From NCBI GenBank assembly GCA_963762605.1, contig CAVXLJ010000017.1:1-64000 (forward strand): DNA of 64,000 nt, read 5' to 3'. A program made the translations under genes and the position numbers. Shown here piece by piece: positions 8,185-16,706 of the stretch. Numbering within the stretch: the first letter of the stretch is position 1; each line of letters begins with the position of its first letter. Under the pieces are notes generated by a model. It had not been told where the DNA came from. It made no database searches and saw only the letters and a program-made list of their open reading frames with translations. The stretch is from CAVSRC01 sp963762605. Its GTDB lineage: Bacteria > Pseudomonadota > Alphaproteobacteria > Rhizobiales > Kaistiaceae.

Positions 8185-9453
8185 CTATTGGCAAGCCGCT
8201 GCATAAGTGCGCAGCACGTCCTTGATGGACTCGATGATCAGGGCGCGCGGCTCCGCCATTAGTGCTCCACTTCTCACGCGCTCATAGAGATGAGGAAGGT
8301 ACTGGCTCATCAACGTCTGCGGCAGCGCGACATCCTGAAGTGCCAGAAGAAGACGGTCGACCGCCGCGCGCGCCTGCGGCTGTGGCCAGTAGTAGCGGAT
8401 GCGGTCGCTGTAGCTGAAATGCCGGGCGACACGCTGTTCATCGACGGGACCGCCGTAATAGGGCTGCCAATCGGCAGGCCTGGCGAGCATGACCTGTTCC
8501 ATGGCGTCGATCAGCGATGGCGTCTGCGGGCGGAGGAAGCGGGCGATCGCGTCGAGCCCGTAGAGCGCCTCGCGCATGGCGAAGGTGAGCCATGGCCCGA
8601 CTTTCAGGACGGCGAAGCCATCCTGGACGAGGGCGCCGAGGCATTCGACACTCTGGTAGTCGGTGGAGTGGGCTTCGAACACCAGGCCGGGAAGCGCGCC
8701 CAGTGCGGCGCTGAGGTCGGCCGCCTTTTCGCGCACATAGGGGATGACGTTGCCGCTGCCGTATTCCACGCCCGGCTGAACGACCAGCGCGATCACCCGG
8801 TCATAGGCCGTGCCGACGCCGGCCGCGGCAAAGGCGTCGCGATGCGATTCGGCGGTCGCGATCGCAGCCTGGGGCCGCGTGACCTCCAGCGCATCGATCG
8901 TCTCGTGCGCGCCGCCCGGGATCGGCACCTCGGTTCCGATGACGTAGTAGGGAACGACGCCCGCGGACGCCGCGGCGCGCTCCGCGACCACGGCGAGACG
9001 GGCTGCGCGGGCCGCGATTGTCGCTTCGGGCAGCGGCACCGGATCGCCGCCGCAGGCCATGCTGGTATCGAGGTGGATCTTCGTGAAGCCGGCCTCGATG
9101 AACGCCGCCATCATGCGCTCGCTCTCCTGCATGGCCTCGCCGGCCGGCAGGTTCTTCCACGGATTGGGGCCAAGATGATCGCCGCCGAGCAGGATGTTTT
9201 CCTTCGGCAGTGCGGCGGCCTCCGCCATTTCGAAGACGAAGTTGCGGAAGGCCGCCGGGGTCATGCCAGTATATCCGCCGCGGTGATTGACCTGATTGCA
9301 GGTCGCCTCGATCAGCACGGTACTGCGGTCGTCCGCTGCCCGTTGCAGCGTCGCTTCGATGACGAATGGATGGGCCGAGCAGATGGAGGCGATGCCGCGC
9401 CGGCGGCCGCCTGCGCCGCGTTCGGCAAGATTTGCTAGCGTCTGTTGTTGCAT
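8185..9453 (-). CDS. kbaZ: D-tagatose-1,6-bisphosphate aldolase-type protein, KbaZ/GatZ family
   Basis: A 422-residue KbaZ/GatZ-family protein. Recognisable words are GIASICSAHPFVIEA, IEATCNQVNHRGGYTGMTP, GGDHLGPNPWK and HLDTSMACGGDP. In enteric bacteria this family is described as the non-catalytic partner of the KbaY/GatY class II aldolase. Some homologues in other bacteria are reported to act as ketose-bisphosphate aldolases on their own. No KbaY/GatY gene is visible here, so an autonomous role is plausible but unproven. It is the last gene of the operon that begins at 15.6 kb, next to a PfkB kinase that could supply its phosphorylated ketose. Confidence 0.85.
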   Translation of the reverse strand: MQQQTLANLAERGAGGRRRGIASICSAHPFVIEATLQRAADDRSTVLIEATCNQVNHRGGYTGMTPAAFRNFVFEMAEAAALPKENILLGGDHLGPNPWKNLPAGEAMQESERMMAAFIEAGFTKIHLDTSMACGGDPVPLPEATIAARAARLAVVAERAAASAGVVPYYVIGTEVPIPGGAHETIDALEVTRPQAAIATAESHRDAFAAAGVGTAYDRVIALVVQPGVEYGSGNVIPYVREKAADLSAALGALPGLVFEAHSTDYQSVECLGALVQDGFAVLKVGPWLTFAMREALYGLDAIARFLRPQTPSLIDAMEQVMLARPADWQPYYGGPVDEQRVARHFSYSDRIRYYWPQPQARAAVDRLLLALQDVALPQTLMSQYLPHLYERVRSGALMAEPRALIIESIKDVLRTYAAACQ

Positions 9454-9468
9454 GGCGTCACCAGCTGG

Positions 9469-10695
9469 TCAGCGGCCCGAGAGGGTCTTCAGCGGCCGAA
9501 CGTTTTCGATGGGCGTGTGCAGGAGATCCCAGGAGAGCACGTAGCCCTGCACGCCGGCCTCGGCGCCGATCTGCAGCATCTCTTCGATGTTGTGCGGCGT
9601 GACCTTCATCGCCCCGGGGATGGAGACGCTCTCCAGGCCGAGATAGAGCGGCGTGCCGCCATAGAGCGCGAGCGCCCGCTTCGTCTCGGCACGCACCAGG
9701 CTGAGGGGCGCTGCCATCTCGATTTCCGCCAGAGTGTGTCCGGCGATGCCGTCGACCTCGCCAGCGGCCCAGTCCATCGCCGCCGCCTCGTCACGGCCGA
9801 GATACCGGGCAAGATCGCGAAGCAGGGTGGGCAGTTCGCTGCGCAGGTTCGCCGGCCCCCTTCCGAACCGGTAGATCATCGGCTTGATCCAGTCGGCACC
9901 CGGCGCCAGCGCCGCGATATCCTGGCCGACGAGCGGGGCCAGCATGGGCGTGAAGACGTCGAGCGACACTTTCCTGCCCATTGCTCGCATCGCCTGCGTC
10001 ACTCTTTCGACCAGCGCGCTGATCGAATCGGCGCGGAAGCGGATGAAGCGCTGCAGCAGCGGCTCGTCGGCGAGGAGGCGTTCCAGCCAGCGGGCGCCTG
10101 GCGGGATGGCGACCGGCGTCGCCGCCGACGCGACCGCCGGCGCATGGTTCAGCATGGCGCGTACCGCTTCGAGGTCGAGGCCCGCTTCGGCAGCCTTTGT
10201 CACGCAATGCGGACAGAAACAGGAGAAGACATCGGACAGCCCGTTGGCCGGCGACGGGAAGCGGATCTTGTCCAGGAACACGCCGTCGAACGGGTATCGC
10301 GCCATGATGTCTTGGAGGCGGGCGAGCGAAGTCGAAAAAGCGAGCGGGTTGTTGGGGCAGGCCTGCCGGAAGGTTTCGGCGATGCCGGTGCCCTGATAGC
10401 CCGACCAGCCAGCGCTCCGCGCCGACCGGCTGTTGACCACGAGGTGGGACGGGTCGAAGCCGGGATAGTCGGACAGCAGCGGGTACCACAGAAAGACCTC
10501 GGGAGCCGGACGGCTCGCCGACGCGGTCAGCATGCGGAAGAGTTCCGGCCGCTCGGTCCAGCCGACGGCGAGACTATCGAGCGGGACTTCCCGCGTGACC
10601 GTGTCGAGATAGGCGGCGACCTTGGCCGGCGCGAGCTCCGCGTCGGGCGAATGGACGCTGGAGAGCTGGGCGACGATGGCGATCCTGTCCGGCAT
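9469..10695 (-). CDS. uncharacterised TIM-barrel, glycoside-hydrolase-like protein
   Basis: A 408-residue protein that I do not recognise with certainty. The words FLWYPLLSDYPG, YQGTGIAETFRQACPNNP, RYPFDGVFLDKIRFPSPAN and a later DWIKPMIYR have the strand-end acid pattern of putative glycosyl-hydrolase-like TIM barrels. A CFCPHC cysteine cluster follows the FLDKIRFP strand. The ATG at 10693-10695 is chosen because a GGTGAGG site precedes it; an alternative GTG at 10704 overlaps the preceding stop. No signal peptide, so a cytoplasmic role on an imported glycoside is possible. It lies between the kinase and KbaZ-like genes, with short gaps. Confidence 0.6.
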   Translation of the reverse strand: MPDRIAIVAQLSSVHSPDAELAPAKVAAYLDTVTREVPLDSLAVGWTERPELFRMLTASASRPAPEVFLWYPLLSDYPGFDPSHLVVNSRSARSAGWSGYQGTGIAETFRQACPNNPLAFSTSLARLQDIMARYPFDGVFLDKIRFPSPANGLSDVFSCFCPHCVTKAAEAGLDLEAVRAMLNHAPAVASAATPVAIPPGARWLERLLADEPLLQRFIRFRADSISALVERVTQAMRAMGRKVSLDVFTPMLAPLVGQDIAALAPGADWIKPMIYRFGRGPANLRSELPTLLRDLARYLGRDEAAAMDWAAGEVDGIAGHTLAEIEMAAPLSLVRAETKRALALYGGTPLYLGLESVSIPGAMKVTPHNIEEMLQIGAEAGVQGYVLSWDLLHTPIENVRPLKTLSGR

Positions 10696-10700
10696 GGGCC

Positions 10701-11642
10701 TCACCGCATCTTGGTCTCGATGAACCGCAAGGCCTCTGCGAGGTCCGGCTGGCCGTCGGTGCCGCCGGCCTTTGTCGTCGACAGGCTGCCGCAGGCGATC
10801 GCCAGCGCGAGCGCCCGGCGAATGTCCCAGCCGTTCAGGAAGCCGAAGAGAAAGCCGGCATCGAAACAGTCGCCCGCCCCGACGGTGTCGACGAGGTTGA
10901 CTGGCGATGCCGGCAGGCTGACGGCAGGGCCGGAGCCCTGCTTCGCCGTCGCGCCCTGTTCACCGAGCTTGACGGCGACGAGAGGGGCGGTTTCGGCAAG
11001 CGCGCCGATCGCCTCCTCGGTCGAATCCGTGCCGCTGATGGCCCTGGCCTCGGTTGCGTTGGGCAGGAAGACATCGACATGGCGGAGCGCCGCATGGACG
11101 CCTCCGTTCCAGCGCTCCGCGGGATCGAAATTGGTGTCCAGCGAGACCGTCAGGCCGGACGCGCGGGCCTGTTCGAACAGGCGCGGAATGTCAGGGCGCA
11201 GCGCCTCAAGCAGGAAGAAGCTGCCGAGATGGAGGTGGCGCGCGGCGCGCACGATGGGCAAAGGGATTTCGGCGTAGCGCAGCGCCGCGATGGTCCCGGG
11301 ATAGGTCAGGATGGCGCGGTCAGCCCCGCGGGCGAGGATCACGCTGAGCCCGGTGGGCGTATCGGCATCGACGACCACGCCCGAGGTGTCGACGCCCCGT
11401 TCGCCGAGGGCGTCGATCATGAAGCGGCCGAAGATGTCCTTGCCGACCTTGCCGACGATCGCCGTGCGCAAGCCCAGACGCGCTGCGGCGCAGGCAAAGA
11501 TGGCGGTCGAGCTGCCGATGACGAGGCGGGCATCGCTGACCAGCTTCTCGACCTGGCCGAAGGCCGGCGTCACGTCGCCGGAGAGAATGAGATCGGCGTT
11601 GATCTCTCCCACGGCCACGATGTCGAAGGTCGGCGCGCCCAT
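10701..11642 (-). CDS. PfkB-family carbohydrate kinase
   Basis: A 313-residue ribokinase-fold sugar kinase. The N-terminal glycine region (DIVAVGEINADLILSG) and the C-terminal DTVGAGDCFDAGF motif (catalytic base Asp258) are intact. Neighbouring AgaS-like isomerase and KbaZ-like genes suggest a ketose-phosphate such as tagatose-6-phosphate as substrate. The sequence itself does not fix the substrate. The gene lies 9 bp after the SIS gene and is followed within a few bases by the TIM-barrel gene, so it sits inside one operon. Confidence 0.85.
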   Translation of the reverse strand: MGAPTFDIVAVGEINADLILSGDVTPAFGQVEKLVSDARLVIGSSTAIFACAAARLGLRTAIVGKVGKDIFGRFMIDALGERGVDTSGVVVDADTPTGLSVILARGADRAILTYPGTIAALRYAEIPLPIVRAARHLHLGSFFLLEALRPDIPRLFEQARASGLTVSLDTNFDPAERWNGGVHAALRHVDVFLPNATEARAISGTDSTEEAIGALAETAPLVAVKLGEQGATAKQGSGPAVSLPASPVNLVDTVGAGDCFDAGFLFGFLNGWDIRRALALAIACGSLSTTKAGGTDGQPDLAEALRFIETKMR

Positions 11643-11651
11643 GGCGTCAGC

Positions 11652-12689
11652 CTATCCGTCGAGCGCGAGTTCGACGAAGGCAGTGAGGTTGCGCGGCCGG
11701 TCGGGGTTCTTCCCGCCGGCCACCGCGCGGTAATAGGCGAAGAGCTGAAGGACGGGAAGGTAGAGCACGTTGCGGAGATAGTCGGGGATACCCGAGGCGA
11801 ACGCAACGTCGGTGCCCGTCTCGCCGAGGGAGAGCGTCTTGCCACGGATGGCACGAACCTCGTCCAGCACCGCCGTCTCGGCGTCGTGAGCCGCCTCCGA
11901 CACCAGGCCGACGACCAGCGTGTTGCGGTCGACCATCGAGATCGGGCCGTGGCGGAACTCGAAGAAATGGAAAGGTTCGGACACCGTCTGGCTCATCTCC
12001 TTGAGCTTGAGGCTTGCCTCGCAGGCGAGCCCATAGCGCGGGCCGCTGCCGAGAAAGAAGACCTGGCCGATTTGGCGATCCGTCGCCAGGCTCCGCGCCA
12101 GGTCGCCATGCTCATCGATCAGCCGGTCGCCGCAGGCAACCAGCGCGTTCGCGTAGCCGGCGCGCAGGGGCGCGGGCCCGGCCAGGTCGGCGATCGCCGC
12201 GGCGGCGACGTGCATCGAGGCAAAGGAGCGCGTCTGCGCCACGCTCTGCTCCTGGCCCTTCGCGATGGCGATAACGATATCGCCGTGCGCCGCGATGGCG
12301 GAGTCGGCATAGTTGGTCACGACTGCGACCTTGCCCGGCCGCCGTGCCTTGAAGTCAGCCACGACGCGCAAGGTCTCGGATGTGGCGCCCGAGCGCGACA
12401 ACGCGATGAGGATCGTGGCCCCGTCGACATAGGCGGCATCCGGATTGAACAGCAGCTCGGAGGCGGGAAACGCGCGCGCGATGACCCCGGTGCGCGACTG
12501 CAGGAGCGCGGCCACCGAAAGCGCCAGGTAGTAGGTGCTGCCGCAGCCGACGCAGATCACCTGACGCCGGCTGCCGATCGCGAGCTTGCCGATTTCAGGT
12601 GCCAGCGCATTCGCCCGCTCGATCGCTTCTGCCCACGCCGCCGTCTGGCCCGTGATTTCCTCGAGTGTTACGAAGTCGGACGCAGTCAT
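11652..12689 (-). CDS. SIS-domain sugar-phosphate isomerase/deaminase (AgaS-like)
   Basis: A 345-residue protein with two SIS domains. The first contains VICVGCGSTYYLA and the phosphosugar loop ALSRSGATSETL. The second contains FFLGSGPRYGLACEASLKLKEM and the EFRHGP motif shared with GlmS isomerase domains and AgaS. In the Aga pathway AgaS deaminates and isomerises galactosamine-6-phosphate to tagatose-6-phosphate, which fits the neighbouring kinase and KbaZ-like genes. The open frame extends to 13196, but the ATG at 12687-12689 with a GGAG site is the real start, because the upstream frame overlaps the binding-protein gene in antisense-like composition. Confidence 0.8.
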   Translation of the reverse strand: MTASDFVTLEEITGQTAAWAEAIERANALAPEIGKLAIGSRRQVICVGCGSTYYLALSVAALLQSRTGVIARAFPASELLFNPDAAYVDGATILIALSRSGATSETLRVVADFKARRPGKVAVVTNYADSAIAAHGDIVIAIAKGQEQSVAQTRSFASMHVAAAAIADLAGPAPLRAGYANALVACGDRLIDEHGDLARSLATDRQIGQVFFLGSGPRYGLACEASLKLKEMSQTVSEPFHFFEFRHGPISMVDRNTLVVGLVSEAAHDAETAVLDEVRAIRGKTLSLGETGTDVAFASGIPDYLRNVLYLPVLQLFAYYRAVAGGKNPDRPRNLTAFVELALDG

Positions 12690-12793
12690 CAATCGTCTCC
12701 GATGGTCTCCGGCGCTTTGCCGGCACGCATCCCTGGAAGGGAGGCCGATGCGCGACCGGCGCAGCGGCCCCCCGATATCCGTCCGTTCGGTCC

Positions 12794-13918
12794 TTACTGA
12801 GCGGGCTTGTCGTCCAGCGGGCTGTCGACCCAGGTGAGCAGGTCCTGCCTGGCCACGAACTTCTTGTACCAGTCGTTCAGCGGGTTCTTGGCCGCGTAGT
12901 CGGCGCCCTTGGGCAGTTCGCTCGATTTGGCGACGTAGTACTTCGCGGAGTTCTCCCAGAAGAGCGGAGAGTCGGGATTGTAGGTCGTCTCCGCGTCCTG
13001 CTTGTAGGTCCGGAACTCCAGGAACTTGTCGAAGATGAACTTCAGATTGTCGACGTCGGTCGCCACGCCCGAGTGGTCGTTCATCGCCTTGACGACGATG
13101 GGCATGATCACGTCGATCTTTTCCTGGACGTAGCGGTTGTAGCGATAGGACATGGCCATGACCTTGAGGGCCGTGTCCTCGTTCTCGGCCAGCCACTTCT
13201 CGGTCGAGGCGACGTTGCTGTACCAGAGGCCGGCAGGTCCGAGGATCTCCGCGCCGCCGATCAGCTTGACCTGGTCCGGGTGGTTCATCAGCAGATTAAT
13301 CTCGGACGGCAGGCCACCCATGTAGAACTCGCCCTGGCCGCCGATGAAGGCGAGCGCCGCCTTCTCGTCGTCGGCGAAGTTGATGGTCTTGATGTCGTCC
13401 AGGCTGAGGCCGGCCTGTTCGAGCACCGCCGTGATGAGCGGCTGGTAGTTGGCGAGATAGACCGGGAAGGTCTTGCCCTTCATCTGCTCGATGGCCGCCT
13501 GCTTGGCCTTGGCGGCGTCGCCGAGCTCGGCGAGCAACTCGTCATACGACTTCGCCTGGCCGACGCGGCCGAGGACGACGAACCCCTTGAACTGGTTCAC
13601 AGTCAGGAAGTTCTGCATCTCGGGCACGGATTCATAGAAGGGATAATTGCACACCACGCAGGTGTTCACCGTGTCCAGCGAGCCATTGGCCAGCGCCTGG
13701 ATCGACGGGCCGCTCTGCGTCAGCCAGTTGAACTGGAGGTCGAGGCCGAGCTGTTTGTCCCAGCCATATTCCTTGGCGACGCTGAAGAACTGATAGTCGA
13801 AGAAAGGCGTCATTCCGACGCGCACCACCTTCTGTACGTCGGCCTGTGCGCCGCCGGCTCCGGCGAGGAGCCCCACGGCGACCGCTGCGGCCGCCAGCAT
13901 TTTCGATATCCGAGCCAT
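12794..13918 (-). CDS. taurine/nitrate/sulfonate-type (NMT1/TauA-like) solute-binding protein
   Basis: A 374-residue periplasmic binding protein. The ATG at 13916-13918 gives MARISKMLAAAAVAVGLLAGAGGAQA, a signal peptide, with an AAGGA ribosome site. The body starts VRVGMTPFFDYQFFSVAKEYG, typical of the TauA/SsuA/NMT1 fold. It is encoded between the permease and the sugar-metabolism genes of the same operon. This binding-protein class usually takes sulfonates, nitrate or pyrimidine precursors, so its link to a ketose pathway is unusual. About 100 bp without a gene separates it from the SIS gene. Confidence 0.85.
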   Translation of the reverse strand: MARISKMLAAAAVAVGLLAGAGGAQADVQKVVRVGMTPFFDYQFFSVAKEYGWDKQLGLDLQFNWLTQSGPSIQALANGSLDTVNTCVVCNYPFYESVPEMQNFLTVNQFKGFVVLGRVGQAKSYDELLAELGDAAKAKQAAIEQMKGKTFPVYLANYQPLITAVLEQAGLSLDDIKTINFADDEKAALAFIGGQGEFYMGGLPSEINLLMNHPDQVKLIGGAEILGPAGLWYSNVASTEKWLAENEDTALKVMAMSYRYNRYVQEKIDVIMPIVVKAMNDHSGVATDVDNLKFIFDKFLEFRTYKQDAETTYNPDSPLFWENSAKYYVAKSSELPKGADYAAKNPLNDWYKKFVARQDLLTWVDSPLDDKPAQ

Positions 13919-14007
13919 CACACGCGTCCTTCGATTGAGGAATGTTCCATGCACTGTGTTGGGAGAGGCATGCGCATGCGTCGTCGTCATTCCATGTCGC
14001 CACCTCC

Positions 14008-14835
14008 TTATCCGCCGCCGACAATCGAGGCGACGACGCCGATGCTTGACCGTCTCTCGGTCCATGGCGTGAGGCGCTTCTCAAGCCGGGCAATGAGGGT
14101 GTCGAGCAGGACGGCAAGCAGGCTGTAGATCACCACCAGGATCACGATGCCTGCCGTCCTGAGGTAGGTCTGCTGCAGGATGATCAGGTAGCCGAGGCCG
14201 GCCTGCGAGCCCATGAACTCGGCCGCCACGTCGAGGCCCCAGGACGATGCCGCGGCGACGCGGATGGCGCCGATGAGGTGGGGCACGATGTAGGGCACGA
14301 TGACGGTCGTGTAGATGCGCTTGCGGTCCGCCCCGAGCGTCAGGGCCGCGCGGATGTAGATTGACGGGACGTTGCGGATCGCCTCCATCGTGGTGACGCC
14401 CAGAACGACGGAGGTGCCCAGCGCGATCAGCGCGATCTGCGGGGCCCGGCCGATGCCGAACCAGAGAATGAAAAGGGGTATGAGCGCGAAGACCGGCACC
14501 GGCCGCGTGAAGTCGAAGAGCGTGCCCAGGAAATCGCGCACCGTCTTGCTGTAGGCCATGGCAAGGCCGGAGATCGTGCCGAAGGCAACGCCGATGCCGA
14601 AGCCACTCAGCGTCATCGCCACGGTGGTCAGGATCGCCTTGGGCAGCAGCGTGTACATGCCGAGCAGGGCCTTCCACACGTCGGCCGGCGGCGGAACGAA
14701 GATCGGCCGCACCAGGTGGAACTCGGACACGACGATCCACAGAGCGAGGATGGCAAGCGGAACGACGAGCTTGGGCAGCAGATCGCCAAGGCGGCCTGGC
14801 TTGGACGGGAGGCGATCGGTCTTGCGATCGGTCAT
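14008..14835 (-). CDS. taurine/nitrate/sulfonate-type ABC permease (TauC/SsuC-like)
   Basis: A 275-residue inner-membrane permease with about six hydrophobic helices. It has an N-terminal basic stretch, then ILALWIVVSEFHLVRP and FVPPPADVWKALL, a word typical of TauC/SsuC proteins. The coupling-helix region IRNVPSIYIRAALTLGAD is clear. The start overlaps the TGA of the ATPase gene (ATGA, 14832-14835), giving translational coupling. The downstream 90 bp leads to the binding-protein gene. Confidence 0.9.
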   Translation of the reverse strand: MTDRKTDRLPSKPGRLGDLLPKLVVPLAILALWIVVSEFHLVRPIFVPPPADVWKALLGMYTLLPKAILTTVAMTLSGFGIGVAFGTISGLAMAYSKTVRDFLGTLFDFTRPVPVFALIPLFILWFGIGRAPQIALIALGTSVVLGVTTMEAIRNVPSIYIRAALTLGADRKRIYTTVIVPYIVPHLIGAIRVAAASSWGLDVAAEFMGSQAGLGYLIILQQTYLRTAGIVILVVIYSLLAVLLDTLIARLEKRLTPWTERRSSIGVVASIVGGG

Positions 14836-15638
14836 GTGCCCTGCCCCCGGTTGGCGTCGAGGACGTGACCGAGTTCGCGCCGCATCGTCTGGAACTCGGG
14901 AAAGGTCTTGAGGTCCCTCGACCGCGGCCGGGCGAACGGGACTTCGACGATCCTGGCGATTTTTCCCGGGTGGCTTGCCATGACGACGACGCGGTCCGCC
15001 ATGAAGAGCGCTTCCTCCAGGTCATGGGTCACAAAGACCACGGTCATCCGGGTCTCGTTCCAGATCGCGAGGAACTGCTCCTGGAGATTCTCCTTGGTCA
15101 TCACGTCCAGCGCGGCAAACGGCTCGTCCATCATGAGGACCTCGGGTCGCGTGACGATGGCGCGGGCGACGTCGACGCGCTTGCGCATGCCTCCCGAGAG
15201 CTGTCTTGGGTAAAGGGCCTCACAGCCGGTGAGTCCGACCAACTCGAGGACGTGGGCGGCCCTTTGTGCCCTCTCGTCCCGGCCCGTCTTGGCAATCCTC
15301 AGGCCGTACTCGACGTTGCGCAGTACCGTGAACCACGGGAACACGGCGTCGTCCTGAAACACCATGGTCCGGTCCAGACCCGGACCCTTGATCTGCCTGT
15401 CGTCGAGAAACGCCTTGCCGCCGCCCGCCGGCAGCAAGCCCGCGATGATGTTCAGAAGCGTCGTTTTTCCGCAGCCCGAGGCGCCGACGATCGCCAGGAA
15501 CTCGTGGTCGTAAACGGCGAGATTCAGGTCGTCTATGACGTTGACCAGCCCCGCCAATTTGTCCGGATAGCTGAACGTCAAATGCTCGATCCGGATCTTC
15601 ACGGTGCGGTCTTCTGATCGCACCTCCGAGCCAGTCAA
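14832..15638 (-). CDS. taurine/nitrate/sulfonate-type ABC ATP-binding protein (TauB/SsuB-like)
   Basis: A 268-residue ABC ATPase. Walker A is GASGCGKTT, the Q-loop region is MVFQDDAVFPWFTV, the signature is LSGGMRKRVDVARA and Walker B is VLMMDEPFAALD. The open frame has no ATG at its head; the TTG at 15636-15638 is preferred because a GGGAG site lies 6 nt before it. A GTG at codon 13 is the alternative. First gene of the minus-strand operon running to 8.2 kb and divergent from the DeoR gene. Confidence 0.88.
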   Translation of the reverse strand: MTGSEVRSEDRTVKIRIEHLTFSYPDKLAGLVNVIDDLNLAVYDHEFLAIVGASGCGKTTLLNIIAGLLPAGGGKAFLDDRQIKGPGLDRTMVFQDDAVFPWFTVLRNVEYGLRIAKTGRDERAQRAAHVLELVGLTGCEALYPRQLSGGMRKRVDVARAIVTRPEVLMMDEPFAALDVMTKENLQEQFLAIWNETRMTVVFVTHDLEEALFMADRVVVMASHPGKIARIVEVPFARPRSRDLKTFPEFQTMRRELGHVLDANRGQGT

Positions 15639-15740
15639 TGTCAGCTCCCTCGGTCAAGAAGAACGGAGCCATGGCTCCGCCGGCTTCATGTCCGCGGAGG
15701 ATAGGAGCGTGGTCACGATGGTGTCAATCACGAATATGAC

Positions 15741-15785
15741 TTTTTGCCATTTTATTTTCATCATTTCAATCATATTTTTGAGCGT
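15741..15785. promoter_or_regulatory. AT-rich divergent promoter with repeated TTTCA words (candidate DeoR operator)
   Basis: This strongly AT-rich stretch lies between the ATPase gene and the DeoR gene. It contains two TTTCA words (15756-15760 and 15764-15768), 8 bp apart, within a run of T-rich half-sites. AgaR-type DeoR repressors are known to bind tandem TTTCR-like repeats, so this is a reasonable operator for the adjacent regulator. Evidence is positional and by pattern only. Confidence 0.45.
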
Positions 15786-15862
15786 ATGATCGGTTCTGGC
15801 GATTGACAGCGCGCAGGAAGCCCTTAGCTTGAAGGGAATCTGCGATTCCGAAGGACCTCGAT

Positions 15863-16633
15863 ATGTCGGTGACCAACGAGCGGCGTAGAACCGCGATCCG
15901 GGAGTACCTGCTGCGCAACGGCAGCGCCGAAGTGAGCCTGTTGAGCCGGCACTTCAGCGCCAGCGAGGCGACCATCCGGCGCGATATCCTGGTGCTTCTC
16001 CAAGAGAACAGCTTCAAAAAGGTCCGCGGCGGTATCGGCGTCAACGACATCAAGGCGGAGCCGTCGCTCGCCCAGCGCAGCTACATGCAGGCCGAAAAGA
16101 AGCGCCGCATCGGCAGGAAAGCGGCGGAGCTGGTCCACGATGGCGAGGCCATCTTCCTCGGCACCGGCTCCACCGCGCTGGAAGTGGCGAAGAACCTGAC
16201 GACACGCCGGAACCTGACCGTCATCACCAATTCGCTTCCGGTGATCAACACGCTGATCGACAGCCCCGGTGTCGATCTTGTGGTGACCGGCGGTGCCTTG
16301 CGCCGGCCCGAACTGTCCTTCATCGGTCACATCGTGGAGAAGGCGCTGTCGGAGCTCAGGGCGGACAAGGTGATCATCGGCATTCAGGGCATTCACCCCG
16401 AAGGCGGGCTGACAAACGAGTTCCTGCCCGAGGCGGTGGTCGATCGCGTGCTGGTGGCTTTCGCGCCGCAACTCATCATCGTCGCCGACAGCTCGAAGGT
16501 CGGGAAGATCAAGGCCTCGGCCGTCGGCAGGATCGAGGACATCGGAACACTGGTCACCGATTCTGCAATTGATCCGGTTATCCTGGCGGATCTCGAGCGG
16601 CGCGGCGCCATCGTGAAACTCGCCGACGAGTAG
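15863..16633 (+). CDS. DeoR-family transcriptional repressor (AgaR/GlpR-like)
   Basis: A 256-residue DeoR-family protein. The N-terminal helix-turn-helix (VSLLSRHFSASEATIRRDI, residues 24-42) is followed by the phosphosugar-sensing domain with GTGSTALEVAKNL and VVTGGALRRPELSFIG. DeoR proteins of this type release DNA on binding phosphorylated sugars. It is transcribed divergently from the transporter operon, which is its likely target. The ATG at 15863 has a GAAGGA site. Its presence beside AgaS-, PfkB-, KbaZ- and NagA-like genes supports an AgaR-like role. Confidence 0.88.
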   Translation: MSVTNERRRTAIREYLLRNGSAEVSLLSRHFSASEATIRRDILVLLQENSFKKVRGGIGVNDIKAEPSLAQRSYMQAEKKRRIGRKAAELVHDGEAIFLGTGSTALEVAKNLTTRRNLTVITNSLPVINTLIDSPGVDLVVTGGALRRPELSFIGHIVEKALSELRADKVIIGIQGIHPEGGLTNEFLPEAVVDRVLVAFAPQLIIVADSSKVGKIKASAVGRIEDIGTLVTDSAIDPVILADLERRGAIVKLADE

Positions 16634-16706
16634 CCGCGATCTCAGCCTTCACCACGTCTGCTGCGGCGACAGGGGCATTCGCGGTCGAAAGCGCTGCGGG
16701 AGATCC

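Noticed and set aside
9445..11277. 610-codon plus-strand frame across the TIM-barrel and PfkB genes
   Set aside because: Spans two minus-strand genes with clear starts and stops; no motif found.
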